From Hyphomicrobiales bacterium (lineage in GTDB: Bacteria > Pseudomonadota > Alphaproteobacteria > Rhizobiales > Rhizobiaceae), in the NCBI GenBank assembly GCA_900473045.1, contig UCKS01000018.1, positions 1-64,000 on the forward strand: a stretch of 64,000 nucleotides of DNA, in the 5' to 3' direction. Position numbers and translations under genes: made by a program. Positions 27,737 through 36,357 of the stretch are shown one piece after another (position 1 is the stretch's first letter; each line of letters starts with the position of its first letter). The notes below the pieces were generated by a model, which did not search any database, had not been told where the DNA came from, and worked only from the letters and a program-made list of their open reading frames with translations.

Positions 27737-27945
27737 CCCTCTTCAAGCGCGCAGGAATTGTTTGTCTCGTCTGGGCGGCATTGCTGGGCGTGGGGGATCT
27801 GTCGAAGGATAGTCCAACCCTCTCGATCCTCACGCTTGCTCCGGATGCTGTCGCAAGAGTTGGCCGTCCGTTGACGCCGGTCAGCGTGGCAGGTGTTGCC
27901 CGGCGAACCACCCGGCGGTGCGCCGCCGGTGTCTATAACTGCTAG
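27733..27945 (+). CDS. Small exported partner of the OmpA-DUF2092 protein
   Basis: 70 residues, start overlapping the upstream stop (ATGA). An N-terminal hydrophobic signal or anchor segment (MTLFKRAGIVCLVWAALLGV) is followed by a short tail ending VGRPLTPVSVAGVARRTTRR then CAAGVYNC. The SVAGVARRTTRR motif occurs in small proteins encoded beside DUF2092 genes as I know them. Two C-terminal cysteines could form a disulfide. Function unknown; strict pairing implies a shared complex. Confidence 0.75.
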   Translation: MTLFKRAGIVCLVWAALLGVGDLSKDSPTLSILTLAPDAVARVGRPLTPVSVAGVARRTTRRCAAGVYNC

Positions 27946-27964
27946 GCTTTGCTTAAACGCGAAA

Positions 27965-28080
27965 CTTTGACCCCTTTCCGCGGTGAAGGTTGACCCCGGC
28001 GGATATATGCTAACATCCAGAAATGAATAGCTTTTGCATTTGACCAAGGTCAACCTTCGGCCCCTGGGGTGGGGTCAAAG
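27965..28080. mobile_element. 116-bp MITE-like element with imperfect inverted ends
   Basis: The left end CTTTGACCCC (27965-27974) is the exact reverse complement of GGGGTCAAAG (28071-28080). Inside each end a second block is repeated in inverted orientation: GAAGGTTGACC on the left and GGTCAACCTTC on the right. There is no coding capacity. The nested repeated termini are reminiscent of IS21-type ends, so it may be a non-autonomous derivative; the flanking sequence shows no obvious target duplication. Confidence 0.6.
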
Positions 28081-28199
28081 CCGGCGCCGAAAAACAGACA
28101 TGACGACAGATCGCACGTTTTCACTCGGTCTAAACCAAGGCTGTAACCGGAAGGTTTGTGTTCGTTAAATTACGTTTACAGTGTCCACGGCCAGATGTT

Positions 28200-29312
28200 T
28201 TAACCCCTGTGGGCAGTACATGGATCAACCGGCCTCAGCCGCAGTCCGGCGGCGTCGAATAAACGGAGGTCGTCTGCCTGGCAGCGGAAATGGAGAATAT
28301 CGCCGGCCTGGACCGGCACCTGAGAACGATATTCGGCCGTCACCGTCTGGCCGTCCTCAAGCTGGCAATAGAGAAACTGCGTGCCTCCCAGGTACTCATA
28401 GAAATCCACCTTTGCGCGCAGCGTTCCTTCCTCGTCTGCGGCAACATTCATGTGCTCGGGGCGGATTCCAAGGGTCATTCTGTCGCCCGGCGCCATCGGC
28501 TTGTCGTCCATCTGCGTCGCGATCTGGGTCTTGCCGATCCGGACGGTCCCGTCACCGAGCCATTCCGCATTCAACAGATTCATCCGTGGTGACCCGATGA
28601 ACCCGGCGACGAATGTGTTGGCAGGGTTCTCGTAGATTTCACGCGGACTGCCGGTCTGCTCGACCCGGCCATCGCGAAGGACGACAATCATGTCGGCAAG
28701 CGTCATCGCCTCGGTCTGATCGTGGGTGACATAGATCATCGTATTGCCGAGTTCGCGGTGAAGCCGTGCGATTTCGATCCGCATCGACACCCGCAGCTCC
28801 GCATCGAGATTGGAAAGTGGTTCGTCGAACAGGAACACGTCCGGTTTGCGCACGATTGCCCGGCCGATCGCCACGCGCTGACGCTGGCCGCCGGAAAGCT
28901 GGCCCGGGCGGCGGTCCAGCAGGGGGTCTATTTTCAGGATTGCAGAGGCGGCGTTCACGCGGCGCTCGATTTCGGCCGCGTCCGTGTGGGCCATCCTCAA
29001 CCCGAAGGCCAGATTGTCGCGCACGCTCATGTGCGGATAGAGCGCATAGGACTGGAAGACCATGGCGATACCGCGGTCGGAAGGATCAAGATCGGTAACA
29101 TCGCGTCCCTTGATCTCGATCTCTCCGTCGGTGACCTCTTCCAGGCCGGCGATCATTCGCAGCAATGTCGATTTCCCACAGCCGGACGGGCCGACGAATA
29201 CCACGAAGGAACCCTCCGGGATTGTCAGGCCGATGCCGTGGATCACTTCGAGATTGCCAAAGCTTTTACGTATGTCGGTCAGTACCACGCTGGTATCAGT
29301 CATCTTACTCAC
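28200..29312 (-). CDS. Carbohydrate ABC transporter ATP-binding protein (MalK/UgpC class)
   Basis: 370 residues. Walker A GPSGCGKSTLLRM (about 38), Q-loop MVFQSYALYPHM, signature LSGGQRQRVAIGRA, Walker B VFLFDEPLSNLDAEL, switch His in THDQTEA, and a C-terminal TOBE/MOP regulatory domain from about residue 240. As in MalK, it would form a homodimer energising the two permeases of this operon. It is the last gene, overlapping the GH127 gene by 8 bases. In this class the ATPase can serve several importers. Confidence 0.93.
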   Translation of the reverse strand: MSKMTDTSVVLTDIRKSFGNLEVIHGIGLTIPEGSFVVFVGPSGCGKSTLLRMIAGLEEVTDGEIEIKGRDVTDLDPSDRGIAMVFQSYALYPHMSVRDNLAFGLRMAHTDAAEIERRVNAASAILKIDPLLDRRPGQLSGGQRQRVAIGRAIVRKPDVFLFDEPLSNLDAELRVSMRIEIARLHRELGNTMIYVTHDQTEAMTLADMIVVLRDGRVEQTGSPREIYENPANTFVAGFIGSPRMNLLNAEWLGDGTVRIGKTQIATQMDDKPMAPGDRMTLGIRPEHMNVAADEEGTLRAKVDFYEYLGGTQFLYCQLEDGQTVTAEYRSQVPVQAGDILHFRCQADDLRLFDAAGLRLRPVDPCTAHRG

Positions 29313-31233
29313 CGTTCAGTTCGCCCGCTCTGACCCAGACCAGCATTTCACCTGGCGCCCGGTTGTCCCAGAAAGGATAAGGCACGAAGCGCGCGGTCGC
29401 CTTTTCGGTTTTCGGCGGCGATGTCCGGTAAAGCGCGCTGCCCCAGTCGAACTGGTCGCGTGTCACCGGCAGGTCAAGCGCGACCGCGCCGCGCAGGTCC
29501 GGGAGTTCTGTTGCTGTTGCTTTCGACAGATCACCCGATAGCTGAATGCTGCTGAGGCCGTCGCCATTGTCCGTAGCCTCGACGCAATAGACTATCGGCC
29601 CGCGCATTAGAGCGGTGCGCCCCGCATCCTGCCGCACCAGAGGGTTGGCAAACAATGCGCGGGGCGCCAGGGGAATGTCGAGATCAATATGATCGCCACT
29701 TTTCCAGTCGCGCTCGATACGGGCGTAGCCGTGGATCATGGTTGCGTCGAGATTGACCGTGTCGCCGTTGACCTTCAGCCTCGAGCCATCGGCCCATTCG
29801 GGGATGCGCAGCGAGATCGCAAACCGCGCTGCCTTGTCCGTTGTGACATCAAAACGGATGGCACCATTCCATGGATAGCGGGTTTTCTGGGCCAGCTCGA
29901 CTTTCGCTCCACGAATGTCGAAACGCGCCGTGCTCTCACCGTAGAGATGCACGGCGAGCTCGTCTTCCGCAAGGGCATACATATAGGAGCCGATCGAGGC
30001 GAGAAGGCGGGCGATGTTGGGCGGGCAGCAGGGGCAATGGTGCCAGACCCAGCGATGATGCCTCCCGGCGCTTTCAAGCGGATTTTCGTAGAAAAACGTC
30101 TTGCCGTCGAGTGACAGGCCTGACATGGCACCATTGTAAAGCGCCTGCTCCATGATATCGGCATAGCGACGGTTCGGGCCCCGCCCCAGCATCCGGTTGG
30201 CCCAGAAGACGAGGCCGACTGACGCGCAGGTCTCGGCATAGGCGCTTTCGTTGGGCAGGTCGTAATAGTCGGTAAAGCCTTCGTTGGAGGCTGCCGGGCC
30301 GATGCCGCCGGTTACATACATCTGCTTGGTCGTCAGGTCGTCCCAAAGGGTTTCGAGTGCCGCAGTCAGACTGTCGTCGTTATACTCGGTGGCGATGTCG
30401 GCCATGCCCGCATAGAGATACATGGCACGCACCGCGTGGCCGACCACCTTTTTCTGGGCACGGACCGGCTGATGCGACTGGCTGTATTCATAGGTTTTCT
30501 GGATGAAATTGGCGGGGTCGCGACCGTCTTGTATCGTTTCTTCTGTGAAATAATGCGGCTCTGCGCCGCGCTCATCGACGAAGAACTTGGAAAGATCGAG
30601 ATATTTTTTCTGACCTGTTACCCGCGCCAGCTTCACCAATGCCAGCTCAATTTCCTCATGGCCGCAATAGCCGCGCAACTGACCGACATCACGACCGAAG
30701 GTCTTGATGAGATAGTCGGAGTAGCGGCACATGATGTCGAGCAGCTTGCGTTTGCCGGTTGCCTGGAAATAGGCGACGGCGCCTTCGATCAAGTGGCCGG
30801 CACAATAGAGTTCGTGATGATCGCGCAAGTTGGTCCAGCGGCGGTCGGGCTGGACGCGCTGGAACCAGGCGTTCAGGTAGCCATCCTCATCCTGCATCTT
30901 CTCATACATATCGATGATCTCGTCGACCCGAGCTTCGAGCTTCGGGTTTTTCCGCCGGTAGAGCGAATAGGCCACCGTCTCGATCGATTTGCCGAGATCG
31001 CTATCCCAGAACATCTGCGTCGTGCCCCCCCAGGGTTGGATCGGAATGACAATGCCGGGGCTTGGCTTGCTCGTGTCGATGGCGTCAAGCATGCCAGCCT
31101 CGACGCAGCGGTCGAGCAGCGTTTCGGCTGTTGTATCGCAGATCGCGTCTTGGCGATCGCCAAACAGGCCGTGAATATCGACACTGGGCACGGGCAGGGG
31201 GCGGAACTGGCGGTCTCGTTTCAGAGTGTTCAT
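29305..31233 (-). CDS. GH127 family beta-L-arabinofuranosidase-type glycoside hydrolase
   Basis: 642 residues, the usual length of GH127. Family members such as HypBA1 hydrolyse beta-L-arabinofuranosides, for example from hydroxyproline-rich plant glycoproteins, using a zinc-bound cysteine nucleophile. The signature residues are visible: Glu and Cys in AYAETCASVGLVFW (about 335-340) and the cluster HHCPCCPPNIARLL (about 400-408). The (alpha/alpha)6 barrel core and C-terminal beta sandwiches appear complete. No signal peptide is seen, so it acts in the cytoplasm on imported oligosaccharides, consistent with its place inside an ABC importer operon. The substrate could be another furanoside or arabinopyranoside of the wider family. 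Confidence 0.88.
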   Translation of the reverse strand: MNTLKRDRQFRPLPVPSVDIHGLFGDRQDAICDTTAETLLDRCVEAGMLDAIDTSKPSPGIVIPIQPWGGTTQMFWDSDLGKSIETVAYSLYRRKNPKLEARVDEIIDMYEKMQDEDGYLNAWFQRVQPDRRWTNLRDHHELYCAGHLIEGAVAYFQATGKRKLLDIMCRYSDYLIKTFGRDVGQLRGYCGHEEIELALVKLARVTGQKKYLDLSKFFVDERGAEPHYFTEETIQDGRDPANFIQKTYEYSQSHQPVRAQKKVVGHAVRAMYLYAGMADIATEYNDDSLTAALETLWDDLTTKQMYVTGGIGPAASNEGFTDYYDLPNESAYAETCASVGLVFWANRMLGRGPNRRYADIMEQALYNGAMSGLSLDGKTFFYENPLESAGRHHRWVWHHCPCCPPNIARLLASIGSYMYALAEDELAVHLYGESTARFDIRGAKVELAQKTRYPWNGAIRFDVTTDKAARFAISLRIPEWADGSRLKVNGDTVNLDATMIHGYARIERDWKSGDHIDLDIPLAPRALFANPLVRQDAGRTALMRGPIVYCVEATDNGDGLSSIQLSGDLSKATATELPDLRGAVALDLPVTRDQFDWGSALYRTSPPKTEKATARFVPYPFWDNRAPGEMLVWVRAGELNGE

Positions 31234-31254
31234 GGCTTCATCCGTTTCTTGATA

Positions 31255-32132
31255 TCATTTGACTGCGCCGGCCATCAGCCCGCGCATGTAGTAGCGTTGC
31301 AAAAGCAGGAAAACGATCAGGCAGGGGATCGTCATGACAGCGACGCCGGCTTGCACAGCACCCCAGTTGACCGCGCCGAGACGCCCCGCGCGCACCGCCA
31401 TCATCAAGACCGGCAGCGTATATTTCTCGTTGCTGGACAACAGGATCAGTGCGGCGAGAAACTCGTTCCAGGCTTGAGGAAGGCAAAGATCGCCACGGTC
31501 GCGACACCCGGCAGAACCAGCGGCAAGAGCACGCGCACCAGCAATCGCAGATCTCGCGCACCGTCGATGCGGGCGGCTTCCTCGATCTCCTTCGGCACTG
31601 CATCAAAGGCGTTGCGCATCATGAAGACCGAAAAGGGCAGCTGTAGCGTCACGTACACCAGCGTCAGCCCGAGCAACGAATTGTTCAGGCCCAGTTTGGC
31701 GAGGATGATGAACAGCGGCGTCAGGATCGACTGGAACGGGATCATCAGCGTGGTAATGATCAGCACGAACAGCAGGTTTTTCAGTGGGAACCGGTAGCGT
31801 GAGAAGCCATAGCCGGCCAGCAGACTAACGGCGACGGTCAGCACCACGGTCGCCAAGGAGACGAGCAGAGAATTGATCGTGTGCTGCCAGATGCCTGCGC
31901 CGAACGTGTCGAGCGACAGGTAGGAATCCATGCTTACACCGTTTGTTGGCCACGGCGGCAGTGGCGGCAGGCGTGCTTCCGTGCCGTGGCGGAACGAGGC
32001 CAGGAAAGTAATGACGAAAGGGGCCAGGAAGAACAGGCAGATAGCGATGCCGGTCGCATGATAGGCGCTGTTGGCCCTGAAGGCTTTGCGTGCACGGCGC
32101 TGCTTTGAAAGGCTTGTGTTCGAGGCGTTCAT
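31255..32132 (-). pseudogene. Carbohydrate ABC permease (MalG class), single-base frameshift
   Basis: The ATG at 32132 overlaps the upstream permease stop by 4 bases. The frame encodes five membrane helices and the EAA loop region (EIEEAARIDGARDLRLLVRV), then reaches VAIFAFLKPG and runs to an early stop at 31446. One missing G near 31473 explains this: in the shifted frame the family sequence continues as AWNEFLAALILLSSNEKYTL and ends with LLQRYYMRGLMAGAVK at 31255. The gene is either inactivated (losing the last helix or two) or the base is a sequencing error. The rest of the operon looks intact, which favours an error or a very recent mutation. Confidence 0.88.
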
Positions 32133-33052
32133 GGTTGTTCCTCCCCGACGCGCAGCAGCCAGAGCTGAACGATGCTGATCGCGACCAGGATGGCGAGAAG
32201 AGCAATCGATAGTGCGGCGCCATAGCCCAGATTGAAGGACACGAAGGACTGGTTGAAGATATAGTAGACGACAGAGATCATCCGGTTCTGGGGTCCACCC
32301 GATGTCATGATGTAGAACTGGTCGAAAGCGAGGATCGAGCCGGTGACGGAGATGATCAGCGCCAGTGCGATCGTCTTGCGCATGAGGGGAAGCGTCAGGT
32401 GCCGGAAACGTTGCCAGCGGCCTGCGCCATCGATCCGGGCGGCCTCCGTCAGTTCGGCGGGTATGGCCTGCAGGCCGGTGAGCAGGATGATCATGGTGAA
32501 ACCGGCTATCTTCCAGACGACCATGATGATGACGGTGAGAAAGGCGCTATCGGACGCGGCGAGCAGGTTGGGGCTCTTGTTCACCAGCCCGAGTGCCTTG
32601 AGCGCCGGGCCGATAAAGCCGCTATCGACATTGGCCAGCCACACCCAGAGCAGCGAGGCGGTGGCCAGGCCGACGACCACCGGCAAGAAGATGATAGTGC
32701 GGTATGTACTGACGAAGCGCCGCTGCTTCTCGACAAAGATCGCCAGCGGAAAGGCCACTGCAAAGATCGCGATGGTGACAATCACGGTGTAATAGGCGGT
32801 AAATTGCAGCGCCGACATGAAGCGTGCATCGTGGAACATGCGGGCATAATTCTTGAAGCCGATCCAGCGCGTGCCGCCCATCAGCGGCCAGTTGTGCAAG
32901 CTCATCCAGCCGGTGAAGATCACGGGCATGACAAAGAACAGCAGGACGAGCGCCATCGCCGGCGCGATATAGACAAGGCCGCGCCAACCCGATCTGCGCC
33001 GTCTCTTGCGCTGAGGCGACAGGTCCTTCGAACCGGTACCGGCCATCGACAT
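32129..33052 (-). CDS. Carbohydrate ABC permease (MalF/UgpA class)
   Basis: About 307 residues from the ATG at 33052 (CGGAG site); the frame is open further upstream but overlaps the binding-protein gene. Six predicted helices, with the EAA cytoplasmic loop at LTEAARIDGAGRWQRFRHLTLP. The N-terminus is basic (QRKRRRRSGWRG). It pairs with the MalG-type permease encoded next to it. A strong hairpin separates it from the upstream binding-protein gene. Confidence 0.92.
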   Translation of the reverse strand: MSMAGTGSKDLSPQRKRRRRSGWRGLVYIAPAMALVLLFFVMPVIFTGWMSLHNWPLMGGTRWIGFKNYARMFHDARFMSALQFTAYYTVIVTIAIFAVAFPLAIFVEKQRRFVSTYRTIIFLPVVVGLATASLLWVWLANVDSGFIGPALKALGLVNKSPNLLAASDSAFLTVIIMVVWKIAGFTMIILLTGLQAIPAELTEAARIDGAGRWQRFRHLTLPLMRKTIALALIISVTGSILAFDQFYIMTSGGPQNRMISVVYYIFNQSFVSFNLGYGAALSIALLAILVAISIVQLWLLRVGEEQP

Positions 33053-33077
33053 TGCTCCGTATGGATTTCGGGAATTT

Positions 33078-33105
33078 GGCGGGGAGGCGGCTTTGCCTCC
33101 CCGCC
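33078..33105 (-). promoter_or_regulatory. Intercistronic hairpin between binding-protein and permease genes
   Basis: GGCGGGGAGGC pairs perfectly with GCCTCCCCGCC (11 bp, 6-base loop) in the 68-base gap after the binding-protein stop. No T-run follows. Such structures typically protect the upstream message or partly attenuate, giving excess binding protein over permease. Confidence 0.7.
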
Positions 33106-33120
33106 GCAGCAGCTGGGAGA

Positions 33121-34359
33121 TTATTGGCCGCTGTCGATGATGGATTGCATTTCCGTTTGGGCGTTGGAAAACGCGCCGTCGACGTCTTCCCCGAAGATGG
33201 CGGCGCTGGTGAAGGTTGCCCATGGGCCGTTTGCGCTGTTGATCAGGTCGTTGAACTGCAGCGTGTAGGGTGTCTTGGCAACGGAGATCGCCTGCATGCC
33301 GACCTGTAGCCGGGGGTCGAGACCCTGCAGCACCTTGCCGGCGATGTCCCCGCGTGTCGGCAGGCTGCCATATTTCGCCATAATCTTCTGGCCGTCCTCG
33401 GAATAGATATATTCGAGGAATTCCTTGACGGCATCGATTTTTGGCGTGCCCTTTGTGATGACGAAATTGTCGCCGCCGGCAAAGGATGACGTTCCGCCCG
33501 TCGCGCCGGGGATCAACGTTACGCCGAAATGAATATCCGGATGTTCGGTCACCAGCGACCCGATGGCAAAGGCACCGAGGCTCTGCTGACCAATCTTGCC
33601 ATTGGTGAAACTCAGGAAGTTCGCGCCATTGTCGCTGGCGGCTCCCGCCGGGACCAGATCCTTCTTGACCATGTTGCGGTAGATATCGACAGCCTTGCGC
33701 ATTTCCGGCGTATCGAGCGTCGCTGTCTTGCTGTCGGCTGACAGGATATCGGTGCCGGATCCCCAGATCAGCGGGGTGAAGGTGAAGATCATGCAGCCTC
33801 CGCAACCGCCGCCGGAGAAGTAAAATCCGTAGGTGTCGTCGCCCAATGCCCGGATCTTTTCCGCATTGGCGGTGATCTCATCCCAGCTTGCAGGCGCCTT
33901 TTCCGGATCAAGGCCAGCTTTTTGGTAGAGATCCTTGTTCCAGGCGAAGACCGACGTCTCGACGGAGAGCGGCAGTCCGTAAATGCGGTCCTGATAGGTG
34001 CCGAGCTTGACGTGGGACGGCGATAAGGAATTGAAATAGGGCAGGGACTTTGCCCAGTCAGTCAGGTCCTCGAGCTGCCCGGCGGCGGCAAACGCCGGAT
34101 TGTAGATCAGGTCCATCGACAGCGCATCAGGCGCCTGTCCGCCGGCAATTGCGGTTGCATATTTCTGCACCAGCTCCGAGAACGGCACTTCGGTCATCCC
34201 GACCTGGTTCTCGTGGCTGGAATTGTAGGATTCGACAGTCTTCTTGAAGGCTTCGCCAATACCGGACCGGACCCACATTTCAACTTTCTCCGCGGCGGAT
34301 GCACTGGCTGCCAGGCACAGGGTAGCGATGCTGGTCGCCGCCAATAGACGCTTGATCAT
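33121..34359 (-). CDS. Periplasmic sugar-binding protein of the GH127 operon
   Basis: About 412 residues from the ATG at 34359 (GGGAGGAG site). Signal peptide MIKRLLAATSIATLCLAASA, cleaved near ASA-AEK. The mature protein is a family-1 (MalE/UgpB type) binding protein with LVQKYATAIAGGQAPDALSM, YGLPLSVETSVFAWNKDLYQ and SFAGGDNFVITKGTPKIDAV. An unusual CGGCMIF motif with two cysteines lies about residue 190. The ligand is presumably an arabinofuranosyl oligosaccharide, inferred from GH127. It is transcribed after lacI (gap 41 bases). Confidence 0.92.
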   Translation of the reverse strand: MIKRLLAATSIATLCLAASASAAEKVEMWVRSGIGEAFKKTVESYNSSHENQVGMTEVPFSELVQKYATAIAGGQAPDALSMDLIYNPAFAAAGQLEDLTDWAKSLPYFNSLSPSHVKLGTYQDRIYGLPLSVETSVFAWNKDLYQKAGLDPEKAPASWDEITANAEKIRALGDDTYGFYFSGGGCGGCMIFTFTPLIWGSGTDILSADSKTATLDTPEMRKAVDIYRNMVKKDLVPAGAASDNGANFLSFTNGKIGQQSLGAFAIGSLVTEHPDIHFGVTLIPGATGGTSSFAGGDNFVITKGTPKIDAVKEFLEYIYSEDGQKIMAKYGSLPTRGDIAGKVLQGLDPRLQVGMQAISVAKTPYTLQFNDLINSANGPWATFTSAAIFGEDVDGAFSNAQTEMQSIIDSGQ

Positions 34360-34400
34360 GACACTCCTCCCAAAATGGCGCCTCTCCTCGGCGCCCTTGT

Positions 34401-35432
34401 TCATTCCCTCGGGCTATCACCCCCGCATGATTGCCGGACGACCAGCCGGCATGGCAGTTTCCTCACGCCCGGCTCGACGGGCCGTCCTTCTGCGAGCGCC
34501 AGAACGGTCAATCCCGCCTGACGCCCGAGCTCCTTCAATTCCATGTCCACCGTCGTCAGCGGTGGCCGCGTCTGGGCTGCGACAATCTCCCAATTGTCGA
34601 AACCGACGACCGACACATCGTCCGGCACTTTGATGCCGCGTTCGCGCAGTGCATCGACCGCACCGCGGGCGATCTGGTCGTTGCCACAGAACAGTGCATC
34701 CGGCTTTTCACCGGGGCGGTTCCAGATTTCGGCGATCGCCTCATGGCCCCAGCTTTCGGACCAGACGCCGTACATCACCGGATCGGCGCCGCCTGCCGCC
34801 TGGCAGTAGGCGTCGGCGCGTTCGTGCACGGAAAAGAAATCCCTCGGTCCGGTGATATGCACGATGCGGTGCCGTCCAATCTGCCGCAGCCATTCCACTG
34901 CAAGCTGCGCACCGTGGGCATCATCAGAGCGGAAAGTAACGCTGTCTGGCGTCCCCTCGGTAAAAGCGTAGACCACCGGGACCGGCAGGTTCGAGAGGTC
35001 GACCGGCAGCCGCCGGTCCAGCCGCTTGCCGGTGGCGATAATGCCGTCGACCTGCTTGTCGAGCATGGCATCGACATGGATCTGGCCCAGCGCAGGATCA
35101 TCCTCAATCGCGCAGAGAAAGACCGATACGCCATGATCGACCAAGGCCTCTGATACCCCGGCCATGACGGGCAAAGTAAAGCGTCCATAGGTGTCGTTGG
35201 TCAGAAGGCCGATAGTGAAGCTGCGCTTGCTGAGCAGGCCGCGGGCAAGGGCGTTCGGACGAAAGCCGATATCGCTTGCCACGCGCTTCACGCGTTCTCG
35301 CGTCTCGTCGCCCATGCGGCCGTTGTTGTTCAATGCTTTCGACGCAGTCGAAATGCTAACGCCGGCCGCCGCGGCGACATCGTGGATTGTAATCCGCCTT
35401 TTTACTCCCCCGATTTTCAGACCGCCCTCCAT
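34401..35432 (-). CDS. LacI-family transcriptional regulator
   Basis: 343 residues. The N-terminal helix-turn-helix ITIHDVAAAAGVSISTASKALNN is followed by the hinge (RGLLSKRSFTIGLL) and a periplasmic-binding-like effector domain. It heads the operon of binding protein, permeases, GH127 and ATPase. Two operator-like sites lie directly upstream (35442-35459 and 35473-35490), so it probably represses its own operon until the imported sugar binds. Confidence 0.92.
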   Translation of the reverse strand: MEGGLKIGGVKRRITIHDVAAAAGVSISTASKALNNNGRMGDETRERVKRVASDIGFRPNALARGLLSKRSFTIGLLTNDTYGRFTLPVMAGVSEALVDHGVSVFLCAIEDDPALGQIHVDAMLDKQVDGIIATGKRLDRRLPVDLSNLPVPVVYAFTEGTPDSVTFRSDDAHGAQLAVEWLRQIGRHRIVHITGPRDFFSVHERADAYCQAAGGADPVMYGVWSESWGHEAIAEIWNRPGEKPDALFCGNDQIARGAVDALRERGIKVPDDVSVVGFDNWEIVAAQTRPPLTTVDMELKELGRQAGLTVLALAEGRPVEPGVRKLPCRLVVRQSCGGDSPRE

Positions 35433-35441
35433 TTGTTGTCG

Positions 35442-35490
35442 TGAGAAAACCTTTTACCAAGAAATTGTCAAGTGAGAAAAGGTTTTCTCA
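35442..35490 (-). promoter_or_regulatory. Two LacI-type operator sites 31 bases apart
   Basis: The site at 35473-35490 reads TGAGAAAAGGTTTTCTCA, a palindrome with a mismatched centre pair. The site at 35442-35459 begins TGAGAAAACCTTTT, the same arm followed by a weaker right arm (ACCA). The 31-base spacing is close to three helical turns, allowing two dimers on one face of the DNA. They sit 10-58 bases upstream of the lacI start, where the operon promoter should be. Confidence 0.7.
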
Positions 35491-35880
35491 TTTGCGGCTC
35501 ATCAGGAACAATATGCAAGGTCTTGCTGGGACGAATGTCAAGGATCTGGAACCGAGGGGGGTTGAAACCGTGTCAGCATAATGTTGAGCGCAGGGTGAAG
35601 TGGCCGCAGGCCGGTCAATATTTTGAGACTGAGAGACGCCGTTCCGGGTTGCAGCCGTGCCTGAAGGCAAATAAATAGCCGCCATCCGTTTCCAGATGGC
35701 GGCGCTAAAATGGCTCCATTATCGACACCTGAAATATAGAACTTAATAAAAAACGTCTCTTTCGAAAGTGCTTATATACCACTCCAATTTTAGGGGTTTT
35801 TCAATACACATTTTTGGGCAAATTCATCATTTGTATAACATTACGTGAATGTACCTTGATATGACGACCGCCTCAGTCCG
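35491..35880. other. Intergenic region with a 9-bp hairpin
   Basis: No supported gene. At 35678-35703 GCCGCCATC pairs with GATGGCGGC around an 8-base loop; read on the minus strand it is followed by a T-rich stretch (TATTTATTTG) and could end transcription of the 35881-36012 gene. A plus-strand open frame at 35472-35678 starts within the operator and is not credible. The stretch around 35740-35860 is AT-rich. Confidence 0.4.
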
Positions 35881-36012
35881 TTAGCTGCGGTCAGGCCGAC
35901 TTTCGATGGCGGCGTCCCGCAGCTTTTCGAGCGCCAAATTGATGGCAACAACATCCGCCGTCAGTGCCTCGGGCCGCCGTTTCCCAAAAATGTACTTTAG
36001 CAGCTTGACCAT
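35881..36012 (-). CDS. Small hypothetical protein (43 aa)
   Basis: ATG at 36012 to TAA at 35881: MVKLLKYIFGKRRPEALTAD followed by VVAINLALEKLRDAAIESR and a short tail. It has a basic amphipathic N-terminus (KLLKYIFGKRR) and one long helix, a composition well above chance for this GC content. The ribosome site is weak (GAAG). Unknown function; possibly membrane-surface binding. Confidence 0.45.
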   Translation of the reverse strand: MVKLLKYIFGKRRPEALTADVVAINLALEKLRDAAIESRPDRS

Positions 36013-36357
36013 CGTTCATGACTTCGGTTGGGTCGGCGTGTTCGGTTCACATGCGGCGGCATCGCACGGTGCTTGCGTCACTCCGGGAACAGAATCCAGC
36101 CTGCGCGATGGAGGATAACCGCACGCCGTTGAAGAGCCGTTAGTATGCCGTCCCCCGAAACGGGGTTTCGCTGAGTTGGCCCGAAACGCAAGTGCCCGGA
36201 TTACAGCAGTTGAGCGGTAAGCAGTGTGGCCGGCGCATAGGTGCTTTGAAGCATTGTCGATCGGGATCGGAGCAAACCGCCTATATTGCGTGCATCGAAC
36301 CACGCCGGGCCAACAGCGGTTGCCGACGTCAAAAGAACCTCACGAAAGGGGATCGTC
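36013..36357. other. Leader region of the DUF1127 gene, no gene seen
   Basis: It contains a small hairpin (CCCCGAAACGGGG near 36152) and must carry the promoter of the DUF1127 gene. Open frames here are short and unconvincing. Confidence 0.35.

Noticed and set aside
33053-33805. Upstream extension of the first permease frame
   Set aside because: It overlaps the binding-protein gene out of frame; the ATG at 33052 with its ribosome site is the start.
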